Shown here piece after piece: positions 1-10,454 of a stretch of DNA of 64,000 nucleotides. Position numbers and translations under genes: made by a program. Below the pieces are notes generated by a model. That model had not been told where the DNA came from. It saw only the letters and a program-made list of their open reading frames with translations, and made no database searches. This DNA comes from Mesostigma viride (lineage: Eukaryota > Streptophyta > Mesostigmatophyceae > Mesostigmatales > Mesostigmataceae): positions 374,001-438,000 of the forward strand of contig RPFO01000165.1 in assembly GCA_009746045.1 (NCBI GenBank). Direction: 5' to 3'. The stretch's first letter is position 1, and each line of letters begins with the position of its first letter.

Positions 1-525
1 GCCCCCCCCCACATGCACGCATGCATGGCAGCCCCCCCACAAACCCACTTATGCATGCCAGCCACCCCCGTCACCAACGTACGCATGCCGTCCCCCCCCA
101 CACCCATGCACGCATGCCAACCCGCCCCGCCCCACATGCGTGCATGGCAGCTACCCCCACACCCACGCATGCATGGCAGCCCCCCCACAAACCCACGCAT
201 GCATGCCAGCCACCCCACAAACCCGTGCACGCATGCCAGCCACCCCCACACCCACGCACGCATGCCAGCCACCCCACAAACCCACGCATGCATGCCAGCC
301 ACCCCCCACATGCATGTGCATGCCAGCCACCCCCCACACCCACGTACGGATGCCAGCCGTCCCCCACACCCACGCATGCATGGCAGCTGCCCACCACACC
401 CACGCAGGTATGGCATCCCGCCCCGCCCCACATGCATGCATGGCAGCTCCCCTCCACACCCACGCTCGAATCCCAGCCCCCCCCCACGCATGCATGGTAG
501 CTCCCCACCACACCCACAAATGGAC
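1..525. repeat. Minisatellite, CCCACGCATGCATG-type units
   Basis: Imperfect tandem units of about 24-30 bp, each built from CCACCCCACAAACCCACGCA and the palindromic core GCATGC followed by CAGC. The array is C-rich on the plus strand and stays open in several frames on both strands only because of its composition; the His/Pro/Met-rich ORFs over it are not genes. It continues off the left edge. Confidence 0.85.
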
Positions 526-881
526 AGGGCTGGCCTGCGACGCCCCACGGTCGCACGCAAGGGCACTGTCGAGTCATGTACAAAACATTGTCTACATGAA
601 GTCATGGTGGGCATGAACGACGGTGCATGTGTTTACAAAGGATTGACACTCAATGAATATTAATGAATGATGAACATGGGAGTTTGCATGGAAGTGTTTG
701 GTCGTTATGGCTGCCGCTTGCAAAAAGCGGTACCCACATTGTGTCTTGCATGGCATAGCTGCATTGTCAGTTTCAGTTGTTAGGAAGTAATGAGTAAGGA
801 AATACTTGCATGCAATGAACGGCGACGTCTCACAATATACGGTACTATTCGGACTGGGTTGATGTACTAGTAGTACGACGC
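526..881. other. Unannotated spacer
   Basis: Single-copy-looking DNA with no ORF that resembles a protein family and no repeat that I can match elsewhere in the window. It separates the minisatellite from the first copy of the 1.1-kb repeat family. Confidence 0.5.
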
Positions 882-1740
882 GTGCTGGACGTGCCCGTGA
901 GGGACGGAGCGTGGGATCGACGGTGCGGCGGGCCGGCGCGAGCGCGCGCGATGGGAAGCCCCCAAAGGAAGGCCGCCGAGCGTTCGCTCCCCGGCGTAGG
1001 GGCCGGGCCGGTCGGCAGGCTCAACCCGGCGGGTCGAAGCTTTCGGCGGGGGCCTCAGGGCCCCTGGTGGCGTAGTGCGTCCGAATAAGTGGGGGGCCTT
1101 GGCCCCCCCACCTTGTCCCCTTCTAGTGACTACGATTAACCCCAACGAAAAGTTTGGCGGACCGTGAGGACCGAAAAGTGGCCCGTATACGAAAACCGCG
1201 AGCGCAGGGCGACCGATAGTCAGGGCAATCCGGAGATCCGCGGTGGCGCCCAATCGGAGCAGTTGCCCGAAAAGTGGCAAACTAGGGAGATCGAGTGTTA
1301 AGGTTTCCTGAACGGTGCTGAAACGGCAGTTATGTCCAGATCCGGTTCAGCACTTTTGCGGGCAGGTGGGAGGCCAGCCAATGGCCGCGGCCAGATAAAA
1401 ATACGGAACCCGGCACGATGTCGGCTTGTTGCGCGCCCCGTCAAACTCTTGCACGAATCAAATAAGCTGGAGAAGGTTAACGGATATTCTACGCGGAAGT
1501 ACAAAAACTCCAGAGTATAGAACCCGCCGTCCCAAAATTTTGTAGCGTTCAGTGCGGCAAGTCGACGGCATGTCCAGAAAATGTTTTGAAACCGTAATGA
1601 GCTGGGCGTTACGGCCGTTTTGTGTCCGCATTTTGTTCAGAAACCGTTATACTGAGCGTTTCCGTTGCAATTTTTTATTCAGACCGAAATTTAAGTCTGA
1701 ACGTGTTTTGACTGAATTCTAGTTGAAAAGTGCACGAAAA
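882..1740. repeat. Dispersed copy of the 1.1-kb repeat family
   Basis: Shares long stretches with the tandem array at 6164-8918: the GC-rich cassette (894-1117) with its perfect hairpin GGGGGGCC-TT-GGCCCCCC at 1091-1108, then the segment around GATCCGGAGATCCGCGGTGG, then a tail ending in GTTGAAAAGTGCACGAAAAA. The left flank differs from the array copies (only a short GTAGTACGA...TGCTGGAC match remains), so this copy is internally shortened. It stops abruptly at about 1740, where LINE reverse-transcriptase sequence begins, so the junction is a recombination or insertion boundary. Confidence 0.8.
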
Positions 1741-2191
1741 ACGCGCTGTCGTCACGGTCGACTGCCACAACGCGTTCAACAGTCTGTCCCGCGCCAGCAT
1801 GTTTGCGGCCGTCATGGAGTCCTTCGAGGACTTGTACGCTTGGACAGCCGTGTGCTACGGCCAGCCCGGCCAACTGGTTCACATCATGGAGGACGGCACT
1901 CGCGGCGGCCTGCTGTCGCGGTCAGGCACCCAGCAAGGGGACCCCCTGGGACCCCTGTACTTTGCCGCCCCCCTCCAGGGTTGCCTCCAAGCGGTCCATG
2001 CTGCCCACCCGGCGGTCGCTATTCAGGCCTACTTGGATGATATCTACCTTTTGGGCCCTGTGCCGGACACCACCGCGGCTCTGCTGGCACTGCAGACCGC
2101 GGTGGCCGACATCAACCTCCAGTTGACCCTGGCCAAGTGCGCGGTGTACTCGCCCCAAGGTGATTGCTCCGGCTTCCCGCCCCCATTACAA
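1741..2191 (+). pseudogene. R2-type non-LTR retrotransposon, RT core (5'-truncated)
   Basis: Encodes the catalytic part of a LINE reverse transcriptase: motif A in VVTVDCHNAFNSLSR (catalytic Asp), motif B in SGTQQGDPLGPLYF and motif C as AYLDDIYLLG (Y-x-D-D). The NAFNS form of motif A and the TQQGDPLGP form of motif B are typical of endonuclease-domain LINEs (R2/NeSL-like). The reading frame is open from the junction at about 1741, so everything upstream (N-terminal zinc fingers, RT motifs 0-2) is missing, as in a 5'-truncated insertion. The frame is broken at 2192 by an inverted-repeat insertion; the rest of the protein resumes at about 2962. Not functional as it stands. Confidence 0.85.
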
Positions 2192-2960
2192 TTCGTTCAA
2201 GTGGCCCGCCGGAGCGGCTGTACAATTTTTCCCAGTGAGCGCGCTGCCAAGTGTACTTGTGGGCAAATTTTTAGGTGCCCCGTCACTTCGAGGTACTAAA
2301 AATTAGGCTACGGTACGAATTCAGCGAATTTCAGCGAATTTTCAGTCGAACCAAAGGAAGTGACGCCAACTACCAAAAAGTTTCCGTTACGAATTTTCAG
2401 CCCAACACTCGCGCAAAATGAAGTGACGGCAACTACCAAAAAGTTTCCGTTACGAATTTTCACTCCCACACGTTTGCACAAGAGGAAGTGACGGCAACTA
2501 CCAAACAGTTTCCGTTACGAATTTTCAGTCCCACACTTCGCGCAAATTTTAGTAGGGCTGCACGCAAGCTACCTTTCAAAATTTTGCGCTAGTATGGAAC
2601 GCATTTCATTCGTCTGGAGGAACGCTGCCCGCCAACTACCCCCATTCAGAATGTTCCGCCGAAATTTACTTGAGATTTGGAAATCTGAACGTGCGCGCAA
2701 ATTTTAGTAGGGCTGCACGCAAGCTACCTTTCAAAATTTTGCGCAAGTATGGAACGCAATTCATTCGTCCGGAGGAATGCTGCTCGTCAACTGCCCCCGT
2801 TCAGAAAGTTGCGCCGAACTTTACTTGAGATTTGGAAATCTGAACGTGCGGTTGGAGTTTCGCGGGGAAACCCAAGTTCCCTAGTAATTCACCAATGACG
2901 CGCTTCGAACACTTGTCCGCTAAAACCTAAGCAGCCGCTCCGGCTGGCCACTTAAACGAA
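2192..2960. mobile_element. 769-bp terminal-inverted-repeat element inside the LINE
   Basis: Bounded by 29-bp inverted repeats (2192-2220 and 2932-2960) that match at 27 of 29 positions; the outer end reads TTCGTTYAAGTGGCC. It interrupts the LINE ORF, and RT-type coding resumes right after it. Inside are three copies of a ~65-bp unit containing GAAGTGACGGCAACTACCAA (near 2358, 2422, 2485) and two copies of a unit starting GCGCAAATTTTAGTAGGGCT (2536 and 2694). There is no transposase ORF, so it is a MITE-like non-autonomous element. I could not define a target-site duplication. Confidence 0.75.
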
Positions 2961-2961
2961 A

Positions 2962-4469
2962 CTTGATGAGCTCTTGGGCCGGGACGAGCGCCTCCATGGG
3001 TTGGATGTCCTCGGCGTTCCGGTTGGCGACCCCGCGTTTGTCATCGATGCTCTGCGGGCCGCCCTCGAGGCACGCACTGAGGTACTGCCCTTGATTGCGC
3101 GCCTTCATGATTCGCAGACCAAGGGTCTGCTTCTGTGGTTTTGCGCTCACCCTCGCGTCGTTCACTGGCTCCGGGGCGCTCTTCCGGCTCAGGTCTGGCT
3201 GGCCGCCGAGGGCCACGACGAACGCATCCAGTCGGCCTTGGCGCAGCTGGTCCCGGGCCCCGACCTCCCGCCACATGCTATTCGCATTGCCTCCCTGCCT
3301 GCACCGATGGGTGGCTGTGGTCTGACTCGTGCCGCCCGGCTGGCCCCAGCAGCATTTTTGGGCTCCGTCGCTCAGTCGTGGGCGGAAAGCTGCCGGCTCC
3401 TGCCCCTTTTGGCAACGGCAGCGCCTGACCTCCTGGACCCCAGCAGCCCTTTGCCCTTCGTCACCGCCATCCAGGAGGCCTATGCTGAGATCCAGCAGGC
3501 CTGTTCTCCCGTCCGTGCCGCTCAGGCGGTACAGCGCCACCTCCCTCGCGGCACTCCCTTGGTCGCCTCCGTTCAATCTCCCGCCGCATTCCCTGCTCGC
3601 GTCATCGATAAACACCAGAAAACCTACGCGGGTATTCTGCACACAGCTGATTGGATTGCCCTTTTCGCGGACCTCAACGCCCAGGGACGTGCGTGGCTGT
3701 TCTCGCTTTCCTTGCGGAGTGTGGGCTCGGCGTACCTTCGTGCTCTTCCCATGGCCCCCCATTCGCCTTGGCTCCCAGCCACTACTCGGTGGCGCTCCGG
3801 CACCAGCTATTTGCCCCGCAGCCTCTTGTTCCGGCCGGGCGGCCTTGTGGTAGCTGTGGGCAGCCGCTGGATTCCACGGGGACTCACTACCTTGCCTGCA
3901 TGGGGGGCCAACAGAATCAGAATTGGTATTTGTATTTGCACACTGTCCTCCTGACGGTGGTGCTCGCCATGATTCGGTCGGTTTTCCCCCACGCGAACAT
4001 CCGGTCCGAGGATGCGGATGGCGCTGCCTTCTATTCCCCCAACCACCGGCCTGACATCGTGGTGCTGGACTTTGAGGGGGGTGGCCGGCATCTGCTTATC
4101 GACGTTTCGGTGGCGCGGCCCTTGGCTCTTAGCCACGTGGCTGGGGCCTCCCTCACGGCAGGTTACACGGCGGACCGGGCGGAGCGGGCCAAGCTGCTGG
4201 CCTACGGCGACGTCGGGCACCATCGTGTGGTGCCCTTTGTCCTGGAGGAGTTTGGGGCCATGGGGCCCCTGACCTCCGCCTTCTTCAAGGAGTGTTGCCG
4301 GCTCCGGGAGGACCGGCTGGACCTGGAGGGCCAGCGGGCCCCATGGTCGGCGCGGACCTGGACGTCATATTGGCGTCAGCGCTTGTCGGTGGCGCTGACT
4401 CGGGCCATGGCTGACATCATGCTCCGCCGTACGCGGGCTGCATATTTTGCGGTGCAGCAGGGCTATTAG
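2962..4469 (+). pseudogene. R2-type LINE, C-terminal part with zinc knuckle and restriction-like endonuclease
   Basis: Continuation of the LINE ORF after the insertion. Codons from 2962 to about 3765 encode the RT thumb/connection region (begins LDELLGRDERLHGLDVLGVP). A C-rich run near 3752-3761 marks a frameshift, and the second frame carries on to the stop at 4467-4469. That frame has a CCHC cluster (CGSCGQPLDSTGTHYLAC), then RPDIVVLDFEGGGRHLLIDVSV, the PD...D core of the restriction-like endonuclease of R2-superfamily LINEs, and then a basic AERAKLLAY segment. This protein would nick the target for target-primed reverse transcription. The frameshift, the inserted element and the missing N-terminus mean that this copy is dead. 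Confidence 0.85.
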
Positions 4470-4599
4470 GTTCCTCCCGTTAGGAGTTTCCATTGGTCTT
4501 ATCGTAGTATAGAGATTTGACATGGCTCTGTGTAGAGGTTTATAGCTGGGCGTTTGCTTTGGTTTGAGTGATTTCACTCTGCTGTAAGTAATTATATTA
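4470..4599. other. LINE 3' flank
   Basis: AT-rich stretch between the LINE stop codon and the Gypsy remnant. It could be LINE 3' UTR. It ends in a short TATATATA run and no poly(A) tail is obvious. Confidence 0.4.
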
Positions 4600-5463
4600 T
4601 TAATATATATATAGTGCACAGTCACATGAGAGGCATGAGGGATAGCTACTATGTAATCCTAGTCTCCTAACAAGGGACTCGCTCACAAAGGAGCTGGCAG
4701 CCCCACTATCTACGAGGACAGAAACATTGAGGATATCATGAGGATGCAGAAAAGGGTCTACCACAGTAGTAGGAACGGTAAGGCCACCATTTAGAAACAT
4801 CAAAGGACGAACACGCAGGGGTGCAGAGGATGCAGCATCCACAGTAGTGACAAAACAGGTAAACAAAAATTTTCTGAGCTTGGGGTACTAGCTGAGGACC
4901 TTACCAGGCTACCCCCTGCTGACAGGTCTACTGTTTTCCCTCCCCCCCCCATCATCCAAGGGAACGAACCCTGGAGGAAACCCTGGTGAGAAGGCCATTG
5001 CTGGAGAATCACGAGGGTATTGAGAGGGGACGGCATCCTGATCAGAATGGGGATTCACTAAGGAGCCTGTCTGTACAGCATTTAACCTAGAGGGTTGAGG
5101 AGCAGAAGAGGAACGACCAGAGGGTGGGCAAAGGGGAGAGGCCCGCTGAGGAGTACGCGGAGGGCGGGCATTGGGATGAGGGGGGGCTCCAGAAAGAAAC
5201 TTGGGGCACTCCCTCTTAAGATGGCCCACCTCATGACAGTGATAACACGTGATGTGAGACACATCCAATGCAGATACATCTGTAACACAAATATCTAATT
5301 CTTCTACATATTCCTCTTCAGGGGTGAGGACAAGGTTATGGACCCTAGTACGGACAGGAGCAGGAGCATACATAAAATCAGCAACACGGAGGAGATGGGT
5401 AGGAACAGCAGGCAGAGGAAGGTCACGAAAACTATACGCAAAAAACTGTTTCTTAACGTACCC
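4600..5463 (-). pseudogene. Gypsy-type gag zinc knuckle and aspartic protease remnant
   Basis: Read on the minus strand. The frame from about 5463 to 4909 encodes the end of a nucleocapsid with one CCHC knuckle, CYHCHEVGHLKREC, followed by a Pro/Ser-rich linker. After a frame change at about 4866-4909, the frame 4866-4600 encodes NVSVLVDSGAASSFVSESLV, a retropepsin active site (D-S-G) of the Ty3/Gypsy type. A stop lies directly upstream at about 5464, and no RT, RNase H or integrase follows. It is therefore a fragment of a Gypsy polyprotein with one frameshift. Confidence 0.8.
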
Positions 5464-6163
5464 TTAGTCGGGAAACCACCCGACCTGTCGGGTGGTTTGA
5501 TAAACGGTCAAATTTCGCGCCGCGCCGTGAGCGCCGCGCCACTTGTGACGGATGCAAGTTGTCCAGTGGGTCCGGGGATACTTAGGGACGAGGGTGATGC
5601 ATAGGTTTGGGGGTAATATTCGCCATAGCCTGGTAATTACAACGTGCATTGAGAAGGTATCACGTGACTTTGGCGGGAAATTTTCACTCGCGCGCGCGTA
5701 ACTAGATATGGCTACCAGCGTGCCGTTCTCACGGAAATTTTGCGTGTCGTGGCCAGAAACGGTTCAGAATTTTGCTCAGAATGACGATGCGTGATTTTCG
5801 TAGGTCAGGCATAGCCAAACTTGTAGGATTGGGAAAATTCAGGTAGCAAAATACTGCCTTCTTGGTCGTCAGTGCCAGAGGAGTAATCGCTTATCATATT
5901 TCCATTTTATACTCATGACCGGGCTAGTCTGCGCCAGCCCAAGCATCCAGATTCGGTACGGGATGTCCGCTGATGCGTTTGCTGGGAATGCGGACGCGTT
6001 TACAGGCAATCTTTGAACGGAGCATCAACCTGGTAATCATAAAGGATGCATGCGTGACGCGGCTATGGCGACCTATGCCTGTAAAGCAATGGTACATGTG
6101 AGATATGAGGGTCCCGGCCAGTGGAATCCGGGCAGGACGTGAATGAGCCAGGTATGGCAACGT
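5464..6163. repeat. Spacer containing a perfect 12-bp inverted repeat
   Basis: Positions 5473-5498 form a perfect palindrome, AAACCACCCGAC, then CT, then its exact complement. It sits at the upstream edge of the Gypsy remnant and may mark an element end. The rest of the stretch has no recognisable gene; its last part leads into the 1.1-kb tandem repeats. Confidence 0.6.
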
Positions 6164-7282
6164 GTTTGAGTTGGAGGAGCGGAGCGTAGTACGATGCTTG
6201 CTGGACAAACTTTGCGAGATTCTGAGCCGATTCTGGGGACAGCGCTGATAGAATCTGAATTTTCCTGAAATCAAAAGTGCTACGAAATTTTGCCCTGAAC
6301 GCATGCTAAGTTCGGCCTGAAATCGTTTTTGGTTGAGCGGTCACTAGTTTCGAGCAATAAAAACGAATTTAGGCCGAGTTCAGGCCGAATTTTTGTAGTT
6401 CCGAGGAATAAAAATTGATTTGGAAGATTTCCCCGTGAGGGACGGAGCGTGGGATCGACGGTGCGGCGGGCCGGCGCGAGCGCGCGCGATGGGAAGCCCC
6501 CAAAGGAAGGCCGCCGAGCGTTCGCCCCCCGGCGTAGTGGCCGGCCCGGTAGGCGGGCGCTCCGCCCGGCGGCCCGAAACTTTCGGCGAAGGCCTCAGGG
6601 CCCCTGGTGGCGTAGTGCGTCCGAATAAGTGGGGGGCCTTGGCCCCCCCACCTTGTCCCCTATCTAGTAACTACGATTAACCCCCTCGCAAAAGTTTGGC
6701 GAACCGTGAGGACCGAAAAGTGGCCCGTACGAAAACCGCGAGCGCAGGGCGACCGATAGTCAGGGCGATCCGGAGATCCGCGGTGGCGCCCAATCGGAGC
6801 AGTTGCCCGAAAAGTGGCAAACTAGGGAGATCGACTGTCACAAAGTCTGAACGGGGTCTGAAACGGCAGTTACGTCCAGATCCGGTTCAGCACTTTTGCG
6901 GGCAGGTGGGAGGCCAGCCAATGGCCGCGGCCAGATAAAAATACGGAACCCGGCACGATGTCGGCTTGTTGCGCGCCCCGTCAAACAATGTCGCGAATCA
7001 AACAAGCTGGAGAAGGTTAACGGTTATTCTACGCCGAAGTACAAAAACTTCGGAGTATAGAGGCCGCCGTCCTCAAATTTAGGAGCGTTCAGTGCGGCAA
7101 GTCGACGTCATGTCCAGAAAATGTTTTGAAACCGGAATATTTTGGGCGTTACGGACGTTTTTCTGTCCGCATTTCGTTCAGAAACCTTTGGACTGAGCGT
7201 TTCCGTTGCAATTTTTTATTCAGACCGAAATTTAAGTCTGAACGTGTTTTGACTGAATTCTAGTTGAAAAGTGCACGAAAAA
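6164..7282. repeat. 1.1-kb tandem repeat, copy 1
   Basis: Starts TTTGAGTTGGAGGAGCGGAG and runs 1119 bp to the next identical start. It contains the GC-rich cassette at 6432-6657 (begins CCCGTGAGGGACGG, ends CCTTGTC) with its hairpin at 6631-6648. No coding potential beyond ORFs caused by the GC-rich cassette. Confidence 0.85.
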
Positions 7283-8424
7283 TTTGAGTTGGAGGAGCGG
7301 AGCGTAGTAAGATGCTTGCTGGACAAACTTTGCGAGATTCTCTACCGATTCTGGACTTAAGTCCAGAAAAATTAGCGCTGGTAGAATCTAAATTTTGCTG
7401 AAATCAAATGTGCTACGAAAATTTGCCCTGAACGCATGCTAAATTCGGCCTGAAATCGTTTTTGGTTGAGCGGTCACTAGTTTCGAGCAATAAAAACGAA
7501 TTTGGGCCGATTTCAGGCCGAATTTTCGTAGTTCCGAGGAATAAAAATTGATTTGGAATATTTCCCCGTGAGGGACGGAGCGTGGGATCGACGGTGCGGC
7601 GGGCCGGCGCGAGCGCGCGCGATGGGAAGCCCCCAAAGGAAGGCCGCCGAGCGTTCGCCCCCCGGCGTAGTGGCCGGCCCGGTAGGCGGGCGCTTCGCCC
7701 GGCGGCCCGAAACTTTCGGCGGGGGCCTCAGGGCCCCTGGTGGCGTAGTGCGTCCGAATAAGTGGGGGGCCTTGGCCCCCCCACCTTGTCCCCTTCTAGT
7801 GACTACGATTTAGCCCATCGCAAAAGTTTGGCGAACCGTGAGGCCCGAAAAGTGGCCCGTACGAAAACCGCGAGCGCAGGGCGGCCGATAGTCAGGGCGA
7901 TCCGGAGATCCGCGGTGGCGCCCAATCGGAGCAGTTGCCCGAAAAGTGGCAAACTAGGCAGATCGAGTCTCAGGAGTTCTGAACGGGGTCTGAAACGGCA
8001 GTTATGTCCAGATCCGGTTCAGCACTTTTGCGGGCAGGTGGGAGGCCAGCCAATGGCCGCGGCCCAAATAAAAATACGGAACCCGGCACGATGTCGGCTT
8101 GTTGCGAGGCCGTCAAACTCTTCGCACGAAGCATCTCTAACCAAACAAGCCGCCGTAGGTTAACGCTTCTGGGACGCGGAAGTACAACAACTCGGAGTAT
8201 AGAACCCGCCGTCCTCGAGTTTCGTAGCGTTCAGTGAGACAAGTCGACGGAACGTCCAGAAAATGTTTAGAAACCGGAATATTTTGGGCGTTACGGCCGT
8301 TTTGTTGTCCGCATTTCGTTCAGTAACCGTTTTACTGAGCTTTTCCGTTGCAATTTTTTATTCAGACGGAAATTTAAGTCTGAACGTGATCTGACTGAAT
8401 TTTATTTGAAAAGTGCAAGCAAAA
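7283..8424. repeat. 1.1-kb tandem repeat, copy 2
   Basis: Second full unit (1142 bp) in the same orientation. The cassette is at 7565-7790 and its hairpin at 7764-7781. It differs from copy 1 by small indels and substitutions, for example an extra segment near 7360. Confidence 0.85.
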
Positions 8425-8918
8425 TTTGAGTTGGAGGAGCGGAGCGTAGTACGATGCTTGCTGGACGAAATTTGCGAGATTCTGAGCCGATTCTGGACTC
8501 AGCGCTGATGGAATCTAAATTTTGCTGAAATCAAAAGTGCTACAAAATTTGGCCCTGAACGCATGCTAAGTTCGGCCTGAAATCGTTTTTGGTTGAGCGC
8601 TCACTAGTTTCGAGCAATAGAAACGAATTTAGGCCGAGTTCAGGCCGGATTTTTGTAGTTCCGAGGAATAAAAATTGATTTGGAAGATTTCCCCGTGAGG
8701 GACGGAGCGTGGGATCGACGGTGCGGCGGGCCGGCGCGAGCGCGCGCGATGGGAAGCCCCCAAAGGAAGGCCGCCGAGCGTTCGCCCCCCGGCGTAGTGG
8801 CCGGCCCGGTAGGCGGGCGCTCCGCCCGGCGGGTCGAAGCTTTCGGCGAAGGCCTCAGGGCCCCTGGTGGCGTAGTGCGTCCGAATAAGTGGGGGGCCTT
8901 GGCCCCCCCACCTTGTCA
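8425..8918. repeat. 1.1-kb tandem repeat, copy 3 (truncated after the cassette)
   Basis: Third unit, identical in layout up to the end of its cassette (8692-8917, hairpin 8891-8908). Homology stops exactly after CCTTGTC, where a different sequence (GATCGTGTTGCGC...) starts. This abrupt end defines the 3' boundary of the cassette. Confidence 0.8.
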
Positions 8919-8919
8919 A

Positions 8920-9205
8920 CGATCGTGTTGCGCAAGGGAGAAACCCGAACATCCTGACATTGCCGCGGGCGCCGTACCGTACGGCCTGATCGCACCCCCA
9001 CGACCGAGGGCAAATCCTGAAATCCTGCAGAGCCGCGAGTTACGGCCAATAACCGCGGGCCTGAACGCCGTCACACCCGCCTAAGATCGAGTCTCAGGAG
9101 TTCTGAACAGAAAATGACGTCAGCTCAATTCAGCAAAATGCGCGAGAAATTGCGGGCGGCATATACGGCAGGGGGCTGAGTTGTTTGACGAAGCATCTCT
9201 AGCCA
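8920..9205. repeat. 286-bp direct repeat, left copy
   Basis: Nearly identical to 9650-9931. It starts GATCGTGTTGCGCAAGGGAG and ends CGAAGCATCTCTAGCCA. Inside is AGATCGAGTCTCAGGAGTTC, also found in the 1.1-kb family near 7961. Both copies lie directly downstream of a hairpin-ended GC-rich cassette. Confidence 0.8.
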
Positions 9206-9414
9206 AACATCCTACTTGATTTACTAAGGGTTCAGACTGAACGGGGAATTTCGAGTGTTCAGACTGAACGAAAGTTTAGTTCAAACACTTTTCTGAACGG
9301 AATCTTTGTTAAATTTTCGGTTCGGCCTACTTCCCACGCAATTTCTGTGCCAATTTTTGCGAGATGACTGACCTGAACGTGTTCAGACGGTTAGCGTGGA
9401 AAAAAACGGCTCGA
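9206..9414. other. Short spacer with GTTCAGACTGAACG repeats
   Basis: Contains repeated partly palindromic GTTCAGACTGAACG-type motifs. No gene seen. Confidence 0.4.
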
Positions 9415-9636
9415 ATCTGTGAATAGCAAGGGGCTCCGCCCAAAAAACGGCCGTACAAAACCGAAATTTTTGGGCTCCCGCTGGCCCCCCCGCCTCGGCG
9501 CCCTCGGCCACTGCCCCTTCGCACTGCGCACCCCGCGTGGCGCCGGCGTTCCCGAGGACGCACCCCGCGGGTGTACACGCCAATCGCCCGCTCAGGCGCC
9601 AAAAAGTCTGGGCCCCGAAGGGGCCCCCAACTTGTC
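9415..9636. repeat. Second type of GC-rich hairpin-ended cassette
   Basis: GC-rich block unlike the 226-bp cassette in sequence but ending the same way: hairpin GGGCCCC-GAA-GGGGCCC at 9610-9626, then CCAACTTGTC at about 9627-9636. It is followed within 15 bp by the same GATCGTGTTGCGC sequence that follows the other cassette at 8917. The 5' limit is approximate. Confidence 0.6.
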
Positions 9637-9649
9637 AACTACTATATTA

Positions 9650-9931
9650 CGATCGTGTTGCGCAAGGGAGAAACCCGAACATCCTGACATCGCCGCGGGC
9701 GCCGTACCATACGGCCTGATCGCACCCCCACGACCGATCGAGGGCAAATCCTGCGGAGCCGCGAGTAACGGCCCGTAACCGCTCGTCTGAACGCCGTCAC
9801 ACACTCCTAAGATCGAGTCTCAGGAGTTCTGAACAGAAAATGACGTCAGCTCAATTCAGCAAAATGCGCGAGAAATTGCGGGGGGCATATACGGCAGGGG
9901 GCTGAGTTGTTTGACGAAGCATCTCTAGCCA
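9650..9931. repeat. 282-bp direct repeat, right copy
   Basis: Second copy of the 8920-9205 repeat. It ends exactly where Copia copy 1 coding sequence begins (about 9932), so it forms the truncation boundary of that element. Confidence 0.8.
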
Positions 9932-10454
9932 GATGGTCGTCTGCAGGCCAGATTGCATGTGGCCTTCTTTCCTTGACATGAGCCCAGGACAACCTGTACA
10001 CGTGCCTTGGATCCTTTTCCAAAGCCACCAGGCAAGATCTGTTAGCTTCTTCCACACGAGTGACAACCCCATCCTGCCACTTCCCCCGCTTGCCTGAAAT
10101 AGATGGTTCCTTCCACATCCTGACCTTCAGCCCCACCTGAGGCCTCAGCACATTCCAGTTCTTGTCCTTACGTCTCAGCTGGGCAAATAACCTATCTGCC
10201 TTCCTAAGACTGGCCTGCACCACGTTCTCAGGCAGCAAGCTATACTGCAGGGCCAGGGGAGAGACAGCCACACCATCAAAGTAGTAGTTAACCCTGTGGT
10301 TCAGCTGCTCTTCTATCCCCTTACACCAGGCTGCCCTCTCTAAGGCGGATGCCACAAGTGGCACTGACTCTGCTGCTAGCACCACTGTCTTCACCTCACG
10401 TAGGGATCTCTCTACAGCCCCTTGCTGCCCATGACTCTCCCTGGGGACTACTAG
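9932..10454 (-). pseudogene. Copia copy 1, integrase C-terminal half
   Basis: On the minus strand this encodes VPRESHGQQGAVERSLREVK, containing the third catalytic residue (Glu) of the Copia DDE integrase core, then a region ending GKRGKWQDGVVTRVEEANRS and HVYRLSWAHVKERRPHAIWP, the integrase C-terminal domain. It aligns closely with the same region of copy 3 (59365-59870). The element is cut off at 9932, so protease-like domain, RT and RNase H are all missing. Upstream it is interrupted by the 10455-12211 insertion. Confidence 0.9.

Noticed and set aside
13-663. 216-codon ORF at the left edge
   Set aside because: His/Pro/Met-rich product of the minisatellite, with alternative frames equally open.
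8900-8925. Bacterial-type rho-independent terminator (GC hairpin plus tail)
   Set aside because: No T-run follows and the context is eukaryotic; the hairpin belongs to the repeat cassette.
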